Below, in pieces: positions 25,801 through 34,083 of a stretch of DNA of 64,000 nt. Below the pieces are notes generated by a model. That model did not search any database and was not told the origin of the DNA. It saw only the letters and a program-made list of their open reading frames with translations. The stretch is from Stenotrophomonas beteli (GTDB lineage Bacteria > Pseudomonadota > Gammaproteobacteria > Xanthomonadales > Xanthomonadaceae), in NCBI RefSeq assembly GCF_001431665.1, contig NZ_LLXV01000099.1, forward strand, positions 1-64,000, read 5' to 3'. The stretch's first letter is position 1. Every line of letters starts with the position of its first letter. The translations under genes and the position numbers were made by a program.

Positions 25801-26706
25801 TCAGTCAGCGGGCCCGATCCGTTCCTTGATGGCACCGCCGTCCCCGGTCGCGGGGATGCCTCGCCTTTGCGTCCACCCAATTGGGGTTAACAGCGTTCTG
25901 AAAGGGGCCCAAACTTGAACAATGAAGGAATTGTGCCCTTCATCAGTCAATCCGGTAGGCGAATGGCATGCGCTGGGCACGTAATAAGTGCCAAATGCCA
26001 GATCAAAAATGGCAAAGACGGTAGCGAAGTTCTTGCCGACGCCTTCCCCTTCGCGCACGTGGTGCCACCGATGCATTGCCGGCGAGACCAGCACACGGCC
26101 AAGCCAGCCGAATGTCCATGGAACATTGGCATGCGTGAGCAGACCGTAGTAATGCCGGACAAGAGCATTAGCATAGATTGCCCACAACGGAACACCGATC
26201 AGCAGAAGAAGGCCGATGTCGAAAACGACTGCCCAGAGCCGATTCAATGGGTGCTGGCGATAAGCGGAAAACCAGCTCAGTTCGCGATCACTGTGATGCA
26301 TGGCGTGGATGGGCCAGAGCCAGCGCGTATGTTCCAGCCGGTGACGGGCATAGCTGATGCCATCAGCGATGAACGACACTGCAGCAAGCGCCAGCACCGG
26401 CGGCAGCTCCGTCCACAAGCTCCGCAATCCAGCCGCTGGCCCCACTGCTGACATCTCATGCATCCACACCATGAGCATGCCAAGGAGAGGCATGACGAGA
26501 ACCACTTCCATCAGCAGGCAGATGAAATTGACCATCGCCCCCTGCGGCCATAGTTTTGCCAGAACCGCAATCAGGTTCTTTCGCTGCAGAATCAGCGATA
26601 ACAGCAGGAAGGCGCCCGCCTCAACCGACACCATCGAGTATGCGGCACTCAGGTGCTCCAATAGATTGAAGTTCGTCGCCGGAACGATGGTGGCCAAATA
26701 GTTCAA
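25801..26706 (-). CDS. Membrane fatty-acid hydroxylase / sterol-desaturase family protein
   Basis: About 301 residues: four or more membrane segments and the histidine clusters HRLEH, HAMHH and HRWHH of the non-haem di-iron FA-hydroxylase/sterol desaturase superfamily, which oxidise C-H bonds of lipid substrates in the membrane. I place the start at TTG 26706 because GGAGG lies 5 bases upstream; the longer open frame would start inside the pilA terminator hairpin and read its T-tract as Phe-Phe-Phe. The composition is much more A+T-rich than pilB and pilC, suggesting transfer. It occupies the slot between pilA and pilB where other bacteria carry pilin accessory or modification genes. The substrate is unknown. 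Confidence 0.8.
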   Translation of the reverse strand: MNYLATIVPATNFNLLEHLSAAYSMVSVEAGAFLLLSLILQRKNLIAVLAKLWPQGAMVNFICLLMEVVLVMPLLGMLMVWMHEMSAVGPAAGLRSLWTELPPVLALAAVSFIADGISYARHRLEHTRWLWPIHAMHHSDRELSWFSAYRQHPLNRLWAVVFDIGLLLLIGVPLWAIYANALVRHYYGLLTHANVPWTFGWLGRVLVSPAMHRWHHVREGEGVGKNFATVFAIFDLAFGTYYVPSACHSPTGLTDEGHNSFIVQVWAPFRTLLTPIGWTQRRGIPATGDGGAIKERIGPAD

Positions 26707-26756
26707 GAGCCCCTCCGCTCTAGTGGCAGTGAGCCAGCCAGACCAAACACTTTCCA

Positions 26757-26790
26757 CAAAAAAAAAGTCCCGCATCATGCGGGACTTTCT
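26757..26790 (-). terminator. Intrinsic terminator of pilA
   Basis: A 12-bp perfect stem (AAAGTCCCGCAT / ATGCGGGACTTT) around one base, followed on the minus strand by an uninterrupted run of T. It lies 19 bases after the pilA stop codon. This is the strongest terminator in the window and fits a highly expressed pilin gene. Confidence 0.93.
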
Positions 26791-26808
26791 TTTATTGCTG
26801 CTGCAGCA

Positions 26809-27249
26809 TCAGAGAGCCGCAGCCTTCGCGCCCTGGCAGCTACCCGGACGGTACTTGGACTCGATGCTGCCTTCGCAGGTCCACTTCGGAATCACGCCAT
26901 TGGCGACGTTGGTGTCATCGGCAAGCAGGGTGATGGTCTTGCCGTCGATATCGCCCGAGATGTTCTGGGCCGTCGCGGTGATCTTCTTGGTGGTCGAATC
27001 CCAGGTCAGCGCCGACACGTACTGGGTGGTCTGGACGTCCGGCTTCCAGGATGCCGGCGGCAGCGAGTTGTTGCTGGCCACGTACTCCGACACGTCGGTA
27101 CGCAGCGAAGAAGCCGCCAGGATCACTTCCGAGACCTTGGCCTTCTTGGTGTAGTTCGAGTAAGCCGGCAGCGCGATGGCGGCCAGGATGGCGATGATCG
27201 CAACAACGATCATCAGTTCGATCAGGGTGAAGCCCTTCTGGTTCTTCAT
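26809..27249 (-). CDS. pilA: Type IV major pilin PilA
   Basis: 146-residue prepilin. The short leader MKNQKG is cleaved by PilD before Phe, with the class IVa signature [20 protein letters not shown] including Glu5 of the mature protein. The C-terminal part holds a disulfide pair (Cys in KWTCEGS and GSCQG) that forms the D-region. A single pilin gene is present here. A sigma-54 promoter lies ~100 bases upstream and a strong terminator downstream, so it is probably monocistronic and under PilSR control. Confidence 0.96.
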   Translation of the reverse strand: MKNQKGFTLIELMIVVAIIAILAAIALPAYSNYTKKAKVSEVILAASSLRTDVSEYVASNNSLPPASWKPDVQTTQYVSALTWDSTTKKITATAQNISGDIDGKTITLLADDTNVANGVIPKWTCEGSIESKYRPGSCQGAKAAAL

Positions 27250-27351
27250 GGTGGTACATCCCCAAGATGAGTGGTGGTTGATGTCGGGGCTGACGGCCGG
27301 CCGGCCAGTTGACCGGATGAGCAGGCTGCCCGTCCCCGCGGGTGGATCGAC

Positions 27352-27366
27352 GCAGGTAACGTGCCA
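27352..27366 (-). promoter_or_regulatory. pilA: Sigma-54 (RpoN) promoter of pilA
   Basis: On the minus strand the sequence reads TGGCACGTTACCTGC. Against the consensus TGGCACG-N4-TTGC the GG(-24) and GC(-12) are exactly spaced and only one conserved base differs. The implied start site is near 27340, leaving a ~90-base leader before the pilA ATG. Presence of pilS and pilR 4 kb away supports it. Confidence 0.85.
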
Positions 27367-27468
27367 ATCTCCCATGGCAGCGTCTCCCCGATTTCCCCGC
27401 GCCAATGATGGCAGCAATTTCGCGGATGGGAACCCCCCCGCGTCAAATCTGCGATGGACGCGGCAATG

Positions 27469-27483
27469 TGACGCGGCACGTCA
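27469..27483. promoter_or_regulatory. Inverted repeat, possible activator site
   Basis: TGACG-CGGCA-CGTCA, a perfect 5-bp palindrome about 115 bases upstream of the pilA -24 element, where enhancer-type sites for PilR are expected. It could equally serve pilC. A short match, so low confidence. Confidence 0.3.
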
Positions 27484-27610
27484 CCTTTCGTCTCGGCAGG
27501 TCGAAAACCCTGCGCAGCGTCACGCCAGCGGGCTCCCCGGACGGCCCCGAACCGGCTACCATCGCCGGTCAGGATGCCCGCCTGGGGATGGCGGGCCTTG
27601 GGGAGCCAAC

Positions 27611-28870
27611 ATGTCTGTCAGTCGCAGTGCGATCAAGAAAGAGCCCGTGGCCCGCGCCACGATGGAACTGCAACCGTTTGTCTGGGAGGGGACCGACAAG
27701 CGGGGCATCAAGATGAAGGGCGAGCAGTTGGCCAAGAACGCCAACCTGCTGCGTGCCGAACTGCGCAAGCAGGGCATCAACCCTGGCCAGGTCAAGCCCA
27801 AGCCGAAGCCGTTGCTCGGGGCCGCCGGCAAACCGGTCACCGCCAAGGACGTTGCCTTCTTCAGCCGGCAGATGGCCACCATGATGAAGTCCGGCGTGCC
27901 GATCGTCTCGGCGCTGGAAATCATCGGCAGCGGGCACAAAAACCCGCGCATGAAGAAGATGGTGGACGGCATCCGCGCCGACATCGAGGGCGGTTCCTCG
28001 CTGTACGAGGCCATCAGCCGGCATCCGGTGCAGTTCGACGAGCTCTACCGCAACCTGGTCCGCGCCGGCGAGAGCGCCGGTGTGCTGGAAACCGTGCTGG
28101 ACACGATCGCCTCCTACAAGGAGAACATCGAGGCACTGAAGGGCAAGATCAAGAAGGCCCTGTTCTACCCGGCTATGGTCCTGGTGGTGGCCTTCCTGGT
28201 CAGTACCGTGCTGCTGGTGTGGGTGGTGCCGCAGTTCGAGGAGGTCTTCAAGAACTTCGGTGCCGACCTGCCGGCGTTCACCCAGATGGTGGTGAACCTG
28301 TCGCGGTTCATGGTGTCCTGGTGGTGGCTGATCGCCATTGTGGTGATCGGGGCGGTGGTGGCCATCGCCATGACCTACCGGCGCTCGGAGAAGATGCAGC
28401 ACACCGTCGACCGGCTGGTGCTGAAGGTGCCGGTGATCGGCCAGATCATGCACAACAGCGCCATCGCCCGCTTCGCCCGCACCACGGCGGTGACCTTCAA
28501 GGCCGGCGTGCCGCTGGTGGAGGCGCTGGGCATCGTGGCCGGCGCCACCGGCAACAAGGTCTATGGCGACGCCGTGCTGCGCATGCGCGATGACGTGTCG
28601 GTCGGCTACCCGGTCAACATGGCCATGAAGCAGCTGAACCTGTTCCCGCACATGGTCATCCAGATGACCGGCATCGGTGAAGAGGCCGGCGCCCTGGATG
28701 CCATGCTGTTCAAGGTGGCTGAATACTACGAGCAGGAAGTGAACAATGCCGTGGATGCCTTGAGCAGCCTGCTCGAACCGATGATCATGGTGTTCATTGG
28801 TACCATTGTCGGTGGCTTGGTCATCGCGATGTACCTGCCCATCTTCAAACTCGGCGCCGTCGTCGGCTAA
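27611..28870 (+). CDS. pilC: Type IV pilus inner-membrane platform protein PilC
   Basis: 419 residues with two T2SSF domains. The cytoplasmic N-terminal part includes KDVAFFSRQMATMMKSGVPI; hydrophobic segments occur around residues 185-205, 235-255 and 385-410, and the second repeat begins FARTTAVTFKAGVPLVEAL. PilC is turned by PilB and inserts pilin subunits into the fibre. GGGGAG five bases before the ATG fixes the start; the open frame continues ~145 codons upstream without coding character. pilD follows after 8 bases. Confidence 0.95.
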   Translation: MSVSRSAIKKEPVARATMELQPFVWEGTDKRGIKMKGEQLAKNANLLRAELRKQGINPGQVKPKPKPLLGAAGKPVTAKDVAFFSRQMATMMKSGVPIVSALEIIGSGHKNPRMKKMVDGIRADIEGGSSLYEAISRHPVQFDELYRNLVRAGESAGVLETVLDTIASYKENIEALKGKIKKALFYPAMVLVVAFLVSTVLLVWVVPQFEEVFKNFGADLPAFTQMVVNLSRFMVSWWWLIAIVVIGAVVAIAMTYRRSEKMQHTVDRLVLKVPVIGQIMHNSAIARFARTTAVTFKAGVPLVEALGIVAGATGNKVYGDAVLRMRDDVSVGYPVNMAMKQLNLFPHMVIQMTGIGEEAGALDAMLFKVAEYYEQEVNNAVDALSSLLEPMIMVFIGTIVGGLVIAMYLPIFKLGAVVG

Positions 28871-28878
28871 AGGCATCA

Positions 28879-29742
28879 ATGGCATTTCTCGACCAGCACC
28901 CCGGCCTCGGCTATCCCGCCGCGGCCGCTTTTGGACTGCTACTGGGCAGTTTCCTCAACGTGGTCATCCTGCGCCTGCCCAAGCGGCTGGAGTGGCAGTG
29001 GAAGCGCGATGCGCGCGAGGTGCTGGAAGAACCGGACTTCTACGAGCCGCCACCGCCGGGGATCGTGGTGGAGCCCTCGCACTGCCCGCACTGCAAGCAC
29101 AAGCTGAGCTGGTACGAGAACATCCCCCTGTTCAGCTGGCTCGTTCAGGGGGGCAAATGCCGCCACTGCAAGGCGCCCATCTCGCTGCAGTACCCGCTGG
29201 TCGAGGCCCTGACCTCGGTGCTGGTGCTGGCCTGCGTCTGGCAGTTCGGCTTCGGCTGGCAGGGGTTCGGTGCCATCGTGCTGACCTGCTTCCTGATCGC
29301 CCTGTCCGGCATCGACCTGCGCACCCAGCTGCTGCCGGACCAGCTGACCCTGCCCCTGATGTGGCTGGGCCTGATAGGCAGCATCGACAACCTGTACATG
29401 CCGGCCAAGCCCGCCCTGGTGGGCGCGGCGGTGGGCTACCTGTCGCTGTGGACGGTCTGGTGGCTGTTCAAGCAGCTGACCGGCAAGGAAGGCATGGGCC
29501 ACGGCGATTTCAAGCTGCTGGCGGCCCTCGGCGCCTGGTGCGGGCTGAAGGGCATCCTGCCGATCATCCTGCTGTCTTCGGTGCTGGGCGCCATCATCGG
29601 CTCGATCTGGCTGTACAGCCGGGGCCGTGACCGCGCTACGCCCATTCCGTTCGGCCCCTACCTGGCCATCGCTGGCTGGCTCTACTTCATGTGGGGCGCG
29701 CCGCTGGTGGAGCATTACCTGGTGTTGAGCGGGCTGCGCTGA
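28879..29742 (+). CDS. pilD: Prepilin peptidase / N-methyltransferase PilD
   Basis: 287-residue polytopic membrane aspartyl protease that cleaves the prepilin leader and methylates the new N-terminal Phe. The N-terminal cytoplasmic loop has the zinc tetracysteine CPHC...CRHC; the catalytic aspartates are in SGIDLRTQLLPD and GHGDFKLLAALG. It would process PilA and any type II secretion pseudopilins. It lies between pilC and coaE in a tight operon. Confidence 0.96.
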   Translation: MAFLDQHPGLGYPAAAAFGLLLGSFLNVVILRLPKRLEWQWKRDAREVLEEPDFYEPPPPGIVVEPSHCPHCKHKLSWYENIPLFSWLVQGGKCRHCKAPISLQYPLVEALTSVLVLACVWQFGFGWQGFGAIVLTCFLIALSGIDLRTQLLPDQLTLPLMWLGLIGSIDNLYMPAKPALVGAAVGYLSLWTVWWLFKQLTGKEGMGHGDFKLLAALGAWCGLKGILPIILLSSVLGAIIGSIWLYSRGRDRATPIPFGPYLAIAGWLYFMWGAPLVEHYLVLSGLR

Positions 29743-29753
29743 GGGGATTCCCC

Positions 29754-30365
29754 ATGAGCCGTTATGTGGTGGGCCTGACCGGTGGCATCGCCGCCGGCAA
29801 GAGCGAGGTGACCCGGCGCTTCGAGGCGTTGGGCATCGTGGTGGCCGACGCCGATCTGGCCGCGCGCGCGGTGGTGGACGCCGGCAGTCCGGCCCTGGCG
29901 CAGATTGCCGGACGCTTCGGTGCCGGGATGCTGCTGGCCGATGGCCAGCTGGACCGGGCCCGATTGCGCGCTCATGTCTTCGCCGACCCGGCTGAACGGG
30001 CGGCGCTGGAAGCCATCACCCACCCGGCCATCCGCCGGCTGATGCAGCAGCAGTGTGAACAGGCAAGCAGCCCATATGCGATCGCGGCCATTCCGCTTCT
30101 GACCGAGGTGGGTGGGCGGAAAGCCTACCCATGGCTGGACCGCGTGCTGCTGGTGGATGCGCCGGAAGCGGTGCAGCACGCCCGCCTGATGCAGCGCGAC
30201 GGCATCGACGCCGCGCTGGCCGACCGCATGATCGCCGCCCAGGCCAGCCGCGCGCAGCGCCTGGCACTGGCCGATGACGTGGTGGTCAATGATGGGCAGC
30301 CGCAGGACCTGCAGGCGCAGGTGGAACACCTGCATGCGCGGTATCTGAGGCTGGCGGGGGGCTGA
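29754..30365 (+). CDS. coaE: Dephospho-CoA kinase
   Basis: 203 residues. P-loop GLTGGIAAGKSEV at residues ~8-20, followed by the substrate region VADADLAARAVV and the lid block HPAIRRLM. It phosphorylates the ribose 3'-OH of dephospho-CoA, the last step of coenzyme A synthesis. It starts 11 bases after pilD, the conserved pilD-coaE arrangement. The frame is open 63 bases upstream within pilD, but MSRYVVGLTGG is the family-like start. Confidence 0.95.
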   Translation: MSRYVVGLTGGIAAGKSEVTRRFEALGIVVADADLAARAVVDAGSPALAQIAGRFGAGMLLADGQLDRARLRAHVFADPAERAALEAITHPAIRRLMQQQCEQASSPYAIAAIPLLTEVGGRKAYPWLDRVLLVDAPEAVQHARLMQRDGIDAALADRMIAAQASRAQRLALADDVVVNDGQPQDLQAQVEHLHARYLRLAGG

Positions 30366-30370
30366 GGCCC

Positions 30371-30461
30371 GGTTGCCGGCCAGCGGCCGGCACTACCAAA
30401 GCGTATCCACGCGTTGCGGGAATCTGCAGTTCTGCTGTAGATCCGAGCCCACGCTCGGCTG
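30371..30461. repeat. Two SMAG-type palindromes
   Basis: TTGCCGGCCAGCGGCCGGCA followed by CTACC (30373-30397) and GTAGATCCGAGCCCACGCTC followed by GGCTG (30437-30461), with degenerate remnants between. They fill the convergent gap between coaE and the vgrG-island flank gene. Confidence 0.75.
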
Positions 30462-30493
30462 CGATCACAGAGGCATTCCGCATACGCGTGGAC

Positions 30494-30880
30494 CTACTCC
30501 ACCTGTTGGCGCGCGTGGCGGACCAGTTCGCGGGCGCCCAGCAGCAGGCCATCGACCACATCCGGGCTGAGCTGCTGGTGGGCACCGCCCTGTTCACGCG
30601 CGGCGGCGGCAGCGTGCAGTACCTGGACCACTACCTCCAGACCGGCCAATGTGCGTGCCACCCCGGCCTGCGTTGCAGCCTGCGCCGGGCTGAGGCCCGC
30701 CGCTTCAAACCGCTGGCCATCGGCACCGTCGCGGCCGTCCATGCGCGCCAGCAGCGCGGGCAGCAGATCGTTGGGATCATCGAGCAGGGTTTCCAGTCGC
30801 TCGGCGGCGGCGGCGGGCAGCCGGCTGACGGCCTCGCCGATCAGGGCGGATAGATGGGGAAATACGGGGCGTGCGGACAT
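30494..30880 (-). CDS. Uncharacterised protein, left flank paralogue of the vgrG island
   Basis: 128 residues, soluble, mostly helical, Ala-rich; not recognised. It is paralogous along its length to the gene at 39709-40125: both begin (M/V)S..(F/Y)P.L..L.G..VS.L and end (D/E)GLLL.ARELxxxAxQQ. GAGG stands 9 bases before the chosen ATG; longer open frames upstream are not supported. The two paralogues bracket the T6SS effector island in the same orientation, which suggests that this is a family linked with vgrG loci or the product of the duplication that shaped the island. Confidence 0.7.
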   Translation of the reverse strand: MSARPVFPHLSALIGEAVSRLPAAAAERLETLLDDPNDLLPALLARMDGRDGADGQRFEAAGLSPAQAATQAGVARTLAGLEVVVQVLHAAAAAREQGGAHQQLSPDVVDGLLLGARELVRHARQQVE

Positions 30881-31297
30881 GGTGAGGTTCCTCGCAGACG
30901 GCAAGCCACCCGCAGAGGCAAGGTGGCGGACGGTGCGGGTTGGCGTACCGGACAACTCCCAGATGGATGAAAACTCCGGCGGATTCCCAGGAATCCCCAC
31001 GCACCGTCCGCCGTGAATCAGACACGGTGCATTGTCCACGATGCCCTGCGAGGCATCGGAAGCTTTCCATCTTGGAGTTGATTTCAGGACGCCAATCCCG
31101 GCCAGGGCACCCGCCCCGGCTCAGCCATCAGGCCACCGGAAGACGCGCATGTCCGTAGGGGAAGTCGCGGCTGCGACGATTCGTGCAGCGACGCACGTCC
31201 GAGGCGCGGCACGCATCACGCAGGTGTCGCGATGCCCCTCGGTGCTGAGGCGCACCAGTAGCGCTGAGCACGCCGGTTACGACAACGGGCGCAAGTG
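30881..31297. other. 417-base interval without recognised gene
   Basis: Lies between the left-flank gene and the 3' end of the full-length phospholipase effector. Short open frames exist but read as non-coding. It contains a long-range 13-bp perfect inverted repeat (separate entry). Confidence 0.6.
30925..31012. repeat. 13-bp inverted repeat with 62-base loop
   Basis: GGCGGACGGTGCG at 30925-30937 and its exact complement CGCACCGTCCGCC at 31000-31012. It does not belong to the GTAG or GGGGTC repeat families. It could be a processed RNA hairpin at the end of the vgrG operon or the relic of a small element. Confidence 0.5.
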
Positions 31298-33460
31298 CTA
31301 CGCGGCCGCGTCCTCCGCACGCTGCCACCTTCGCGCCGATGCCTCGGCCACCGCCACACCGGGTGGATTGAGATAACAGGTGCGCCAGCGCAGATAGCCC
31401 CACTGCCAGTGGTACTCGCGGCCAGTCAGCTGCAGTGCTTCCTCATAGTTCTCCGGGTGCTCGCGCCAGGCTGTCAGTTCCTCCAGTTCCTGCACCGACA
31501 TCGCCAACGGCACCCTTGGTTGGAACAGCTGCCCGGCCCGTTGCATGCGCTCCCGCTCCTGCCGGTGGGCCTGTTCGATCGCATCCAACTCCTGCATCCG
31601 CTGCCGGTAGGCGTCACGTTCCCGCTGCTGCACATGCAGCCACTCGTCATCGTCCAGCCCGAACGGCTTGAACCACGCCCGCGAGTCGTGCACATAGCCA
31701 TCCAGAAATGTTGCCACGGGCTCGGGCGGCACCTGCCGCGACGCCCATATTTGCTCGATGTGGCCATCCAGCCATTGCTGCTCCTTCTGGCCACGCAGCT
31801 TCGCCTGCACGAAATCAAACGCCGGAATGCTGTTGTACGGCGGCGGCGTAGCCATGCCGTGGTGCGAGGTGACAACGGTGCTGCGCACCCGCCGCGTTGC
31901 GTTGTTGTAGCGCATGCCCCATACCTCCTGAGCCAGCTCGGTATTGCCACCGCGCAGGTCCGCGCGGTCCTGCGCCGACGCACGCTGAAAACCCGGCAGC
32001 GCGGCGAAGTCGTCCAGATGCTGGCGCCGCCACAACAGATACTGGCGGTAGTGCGCATACATCAGCGCCGCCGTGCGATTGGCTCTGGACGCGGGATTCA
32101 TGGCCGGCAGGAACGGCGCCATCGCCTTCAGATAGGCGTTGTAGTGCTGGCGCAGGGTGGGAGAGATCTCGAACTGGCGCTGCAACTCCACGCGTGCCTC
32201 TGCGATGGGCAGCAGTGGCACACCTGCCGCCAGAGCGTGCCTGTACATGTCGCACAGCGGAATCTGCGAGAGTTTGTCTGCGTCATTCGGCGAACGCCCC
32301 TGCTCGCCCGGTGCATACCCGCCACCCACGTCCGAATGCACCCCAGGGTAGATGATCTGCTCGCAGTTCGCGCCGTCCACCAGATCCACCGGGAACGAGC
32401 CACGTACTTCATGTGCGGCCACCATGTGCACGCAGCGACGTACATCGCTAGGAATACGCAGGTCTTCGGCCGCCGCCCAGCCACCGTGGCCATCAAATAC
32501 CGCTTCAAAAAAGCTCTGCGCAGCACCGACCGAGGCCACCGTATCGAACAGCCCCATGAAATCGATCTGCACTGGAATGCCACACAGACGCAACGGCCCC
32601 GGACCGGGATCGCAGGCATCGCCGAGCCAGTTGCAGAACACGCGCGCCTCGGTGGCGCCCCGCGAGAAGCCGAATACCGAGATCCGGATGCGATCCACCC
32701 GGGGATTCTGTTTCTGAAACGGCGCCACCTTCCTTTCCAGAAAGGCGCGCCGTTCCTGCAATACCGCCCGGCGCGACGCGTGATCGGCACGGGCCAGGTG
32801 GGTGCCCCGCACCCGCTGCAGCGCATGGACCGTATTCCAGAAACCACCGCTGAGCGAGTTACGTAGATCGAGCTCTTTCTCGCCCTGGTTGACAGCCAGA
32901 TAGTTGGACAGCGGCATTCGCGCGGCCTGCGCCAAGCGCTCTACGTCCTGCAGGCTCAAGCGGAGATCGGCGCTCATTTTCCGCGCGACAGGGGCGGTGG
33001 ATTCGAAGCCCATGGCTCTGGTCACGGTGGTACCCGCGAAATGATCGAGCAGGTGGTCCTGCACCTGCATTAGCATCCAATTCACCCGCCCCTCGCCGCC
33101 CCAACCCGCTGCCGCACCGGCACGGGCGTGCCAGCCGGTGCCGGTGTCGCCAATCTCTTTCAGCGCCTCGGTTCCTACGCCTTGGATGTAGCTTGAGAAC
33201 TTCTTTCTGCGTCGCTCCTCACTCCGCAATCGGTCAGCATCATAGACATCGAAAAGCCGCGATACATTGCTCTCACTCATATCCCCACGTCTTTTGGACG
33301 CCAGCCTGTGGTTACGTGTCCCATCAAAGAAGCAACCCATTGAAAGATCCACACCACAGTCGGATCCGACTTCCGACAATGAGGCCGCATATCGCCTCGC
33401 TTCACTGGACCTGAGCTGCGTTGGTTGCTCTGACGTCGGAGTAGATATCCCCACCCTCAC
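31298..33460 (-). CDS. T6SS phospholipase effector (Tle-type, DUF2235), full-length copy
   Basis: 720 residues. DUF2235-type alpha/beta-hydrolase: an N-terminal CFFDGTRNHRL block near residue 41, nucleophile elbow GFSRGA (Ser266), FMGLFDTVASVG, HSDVGGGY near residue 373, and a C-terminal region with a VHDSRAW block near residue 590, where Tle proteins often keep the catalytic His. Such effectors are delivered by VgrG and hydrolyse membrane phospholipids of rivals. The GTG start has AAGGAGG 7 bases upstream, adjoining the stop of the DUF3304 gene. It is the only complete one of three copies in the island, and the last gene of the operon. No immunity gene follows it. Confidence 0.87.
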   Translation of the reverse strand: MRVGISTPTSEQPTQLRSSEARRYAASLSEVGSDCGVDLSMGCFFDGTRNHRLASKRRGDMSESNVSRLFDVYDADRLRSEERRRKKFSSYIQGVGTEALKEIGDTGTGWHARAGAAAGWGGEGRVNWMLMQVQDHLLDHFAGTTVTRAMGFESTAPVARKMSADLRLSLQDVERLAQAARMPLSNYLAVNQGEKELDLRNSLSGGFWNTVHALQRVRGTHLARADHASRRAVLQERRAFLERKVAPFQKQNPRVDRIRISVFGFSRGATEARVFCNWLGDACDPGPGPLRLCGIPVQIDFMGLFDTVASVGAAQSFFEAVFDGHGGWAAAEDLRIPSDVRRCVHMVAAHEVRGSFPVDLVDGANCEQIIYPGVHSDVGGGYAPGEQGRSPNDADKLSQIPLCDMYRHALAAGVPLLPIAEARVELQRQFEISPTLRQHYNAYLKAMAPFLPAMNPASRANRTAALMYAHYRQYLLWRRQHLDDFAALPGFQRASAQDRADLRGGNTELAQEVWGMRYNNATRRVRSTVVTSHHGMATPPPYNSIPAFDFVQAKLRGQKEQQWLDGHIEQIWASRQVPPEPVATFLDGYVHDSRAWFKPFGLDDDEWLHVQQRERDAYRQRMQELDAIEQAHRQERERMQRAGQLFQPRVPLAMSVQELEELTAWREHPENYEEALQLTGREYHWQWGYLRWRTCYLNPPGVAVAEASARRWQRAEDAAA

Positions 33461-34083
33461 TATTCCGCCTCCTTGCCCGCTGTTGCTTCCAGAAATCTCT
33501 TAATCTTTGCTGGATCACCGTGCCCACGACCGAAGTCAATGTCGTAAGCGAAGCCCGGATATCCTGGAGAGTACGGAGTAGCCACGACCCGCACCTGATC
33601 ACCTGGAAAGTAGAAGAAATAGATGAACCCATCAATAAACGGCTCATAGGGCGCGACAAGAACGTCCTTCTCAACATAGCTTTGGGGATCTTTGAGAAAC
33701 ATGCTGCTGGTGCGGTAGGCCACTGCCACTTTGAGTCCCGGATGCCAAGAACGAGGGAGCGTCACGCAGCAAGTGCGTCCGTTACTGCTGGCGTACGGTT
33801 GCATGCCGCCCCCCCACACGTTATTGATAAAGACTTTTCCAAGGCCTTCGTCGGAATAGTTGGCGATGCCAATCTTCAGATGCATCTCCGGCGGAGCATC
33901 GGTAATGTCGTGACCAGTATCAGGCTCAATAATTCGCTGCTTCGGGGGAGCCAACGGTGGTGGCCCAATCCTGAAATCCATGAACTTGAGCGCCAGGCCT
34001 GCCAAAGCAAACATCGCCAACCCGATCAGAACGATACTTACGAACACCTTCTTCACAACGCCCTTTCCGCGGACACTATTCAT
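33460..34083 (-). CDS. DUF3304-type immunity-like protein (copy A)
   Basis: 207 residues with an N-terminal signal anchor (VSIVLIGLAMFALAGLALKF) and a periplasmic domain with INNVWGGG, CCVTLPRSWHPGLKVAVAY and PSYSPG-like segments, matching DUF3304 as I know it. DUF3304 proteins occur beside Tle lipase effectors and are taken as periplasmic immunity proteins. It sits directly upstream of the full-length effector (stop TAG and start GTG adjoining) and directly downstream of the truncated effector copy 2. A GTG 27 bases inside the ORF aligns better with the start of copy B. A+T content is above the window average. Confidence 0.8.
   Translation of the reverse strand: MNSVRGKGVVKKVFVSIVLIGLAMFALAGLALKFMDFRIGPPPLAPPKQRIIEPDTGHDITDAPPEMHLKIGIANYSDEGLGKVFINNVWGGGMQPYASSNGRTCCVTLPRSWHPGLKVAVAYRTSSMFLKDPQSYVEKDVLVAPYEPFIDGFIYFFYFPGDQVRVVATPYSPGYPGFAYDIDFGRGHGDPAKIKRFLEATAGKEAE

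Larger units (their letters stand above)
27250..27610. other. 361-base divergent region pilA / pilC
   Basis: Contains the pilA leader (~90 bases), the pilA sigma-54 promoter at 27352-27366, an inverted repeat at 27469-27483, and the unassigned promoter of pilC-pilD-coaE. No coding sequence is recognised. Confidence 0.8.

Noticed and set aside
30881-31297. A gene on the plus strand between the left-flank gene and the effector
   Set aside because: Open frames such as 31032-31376 overlap the effector 3' end and lack a ribosome site or family-like sequence.
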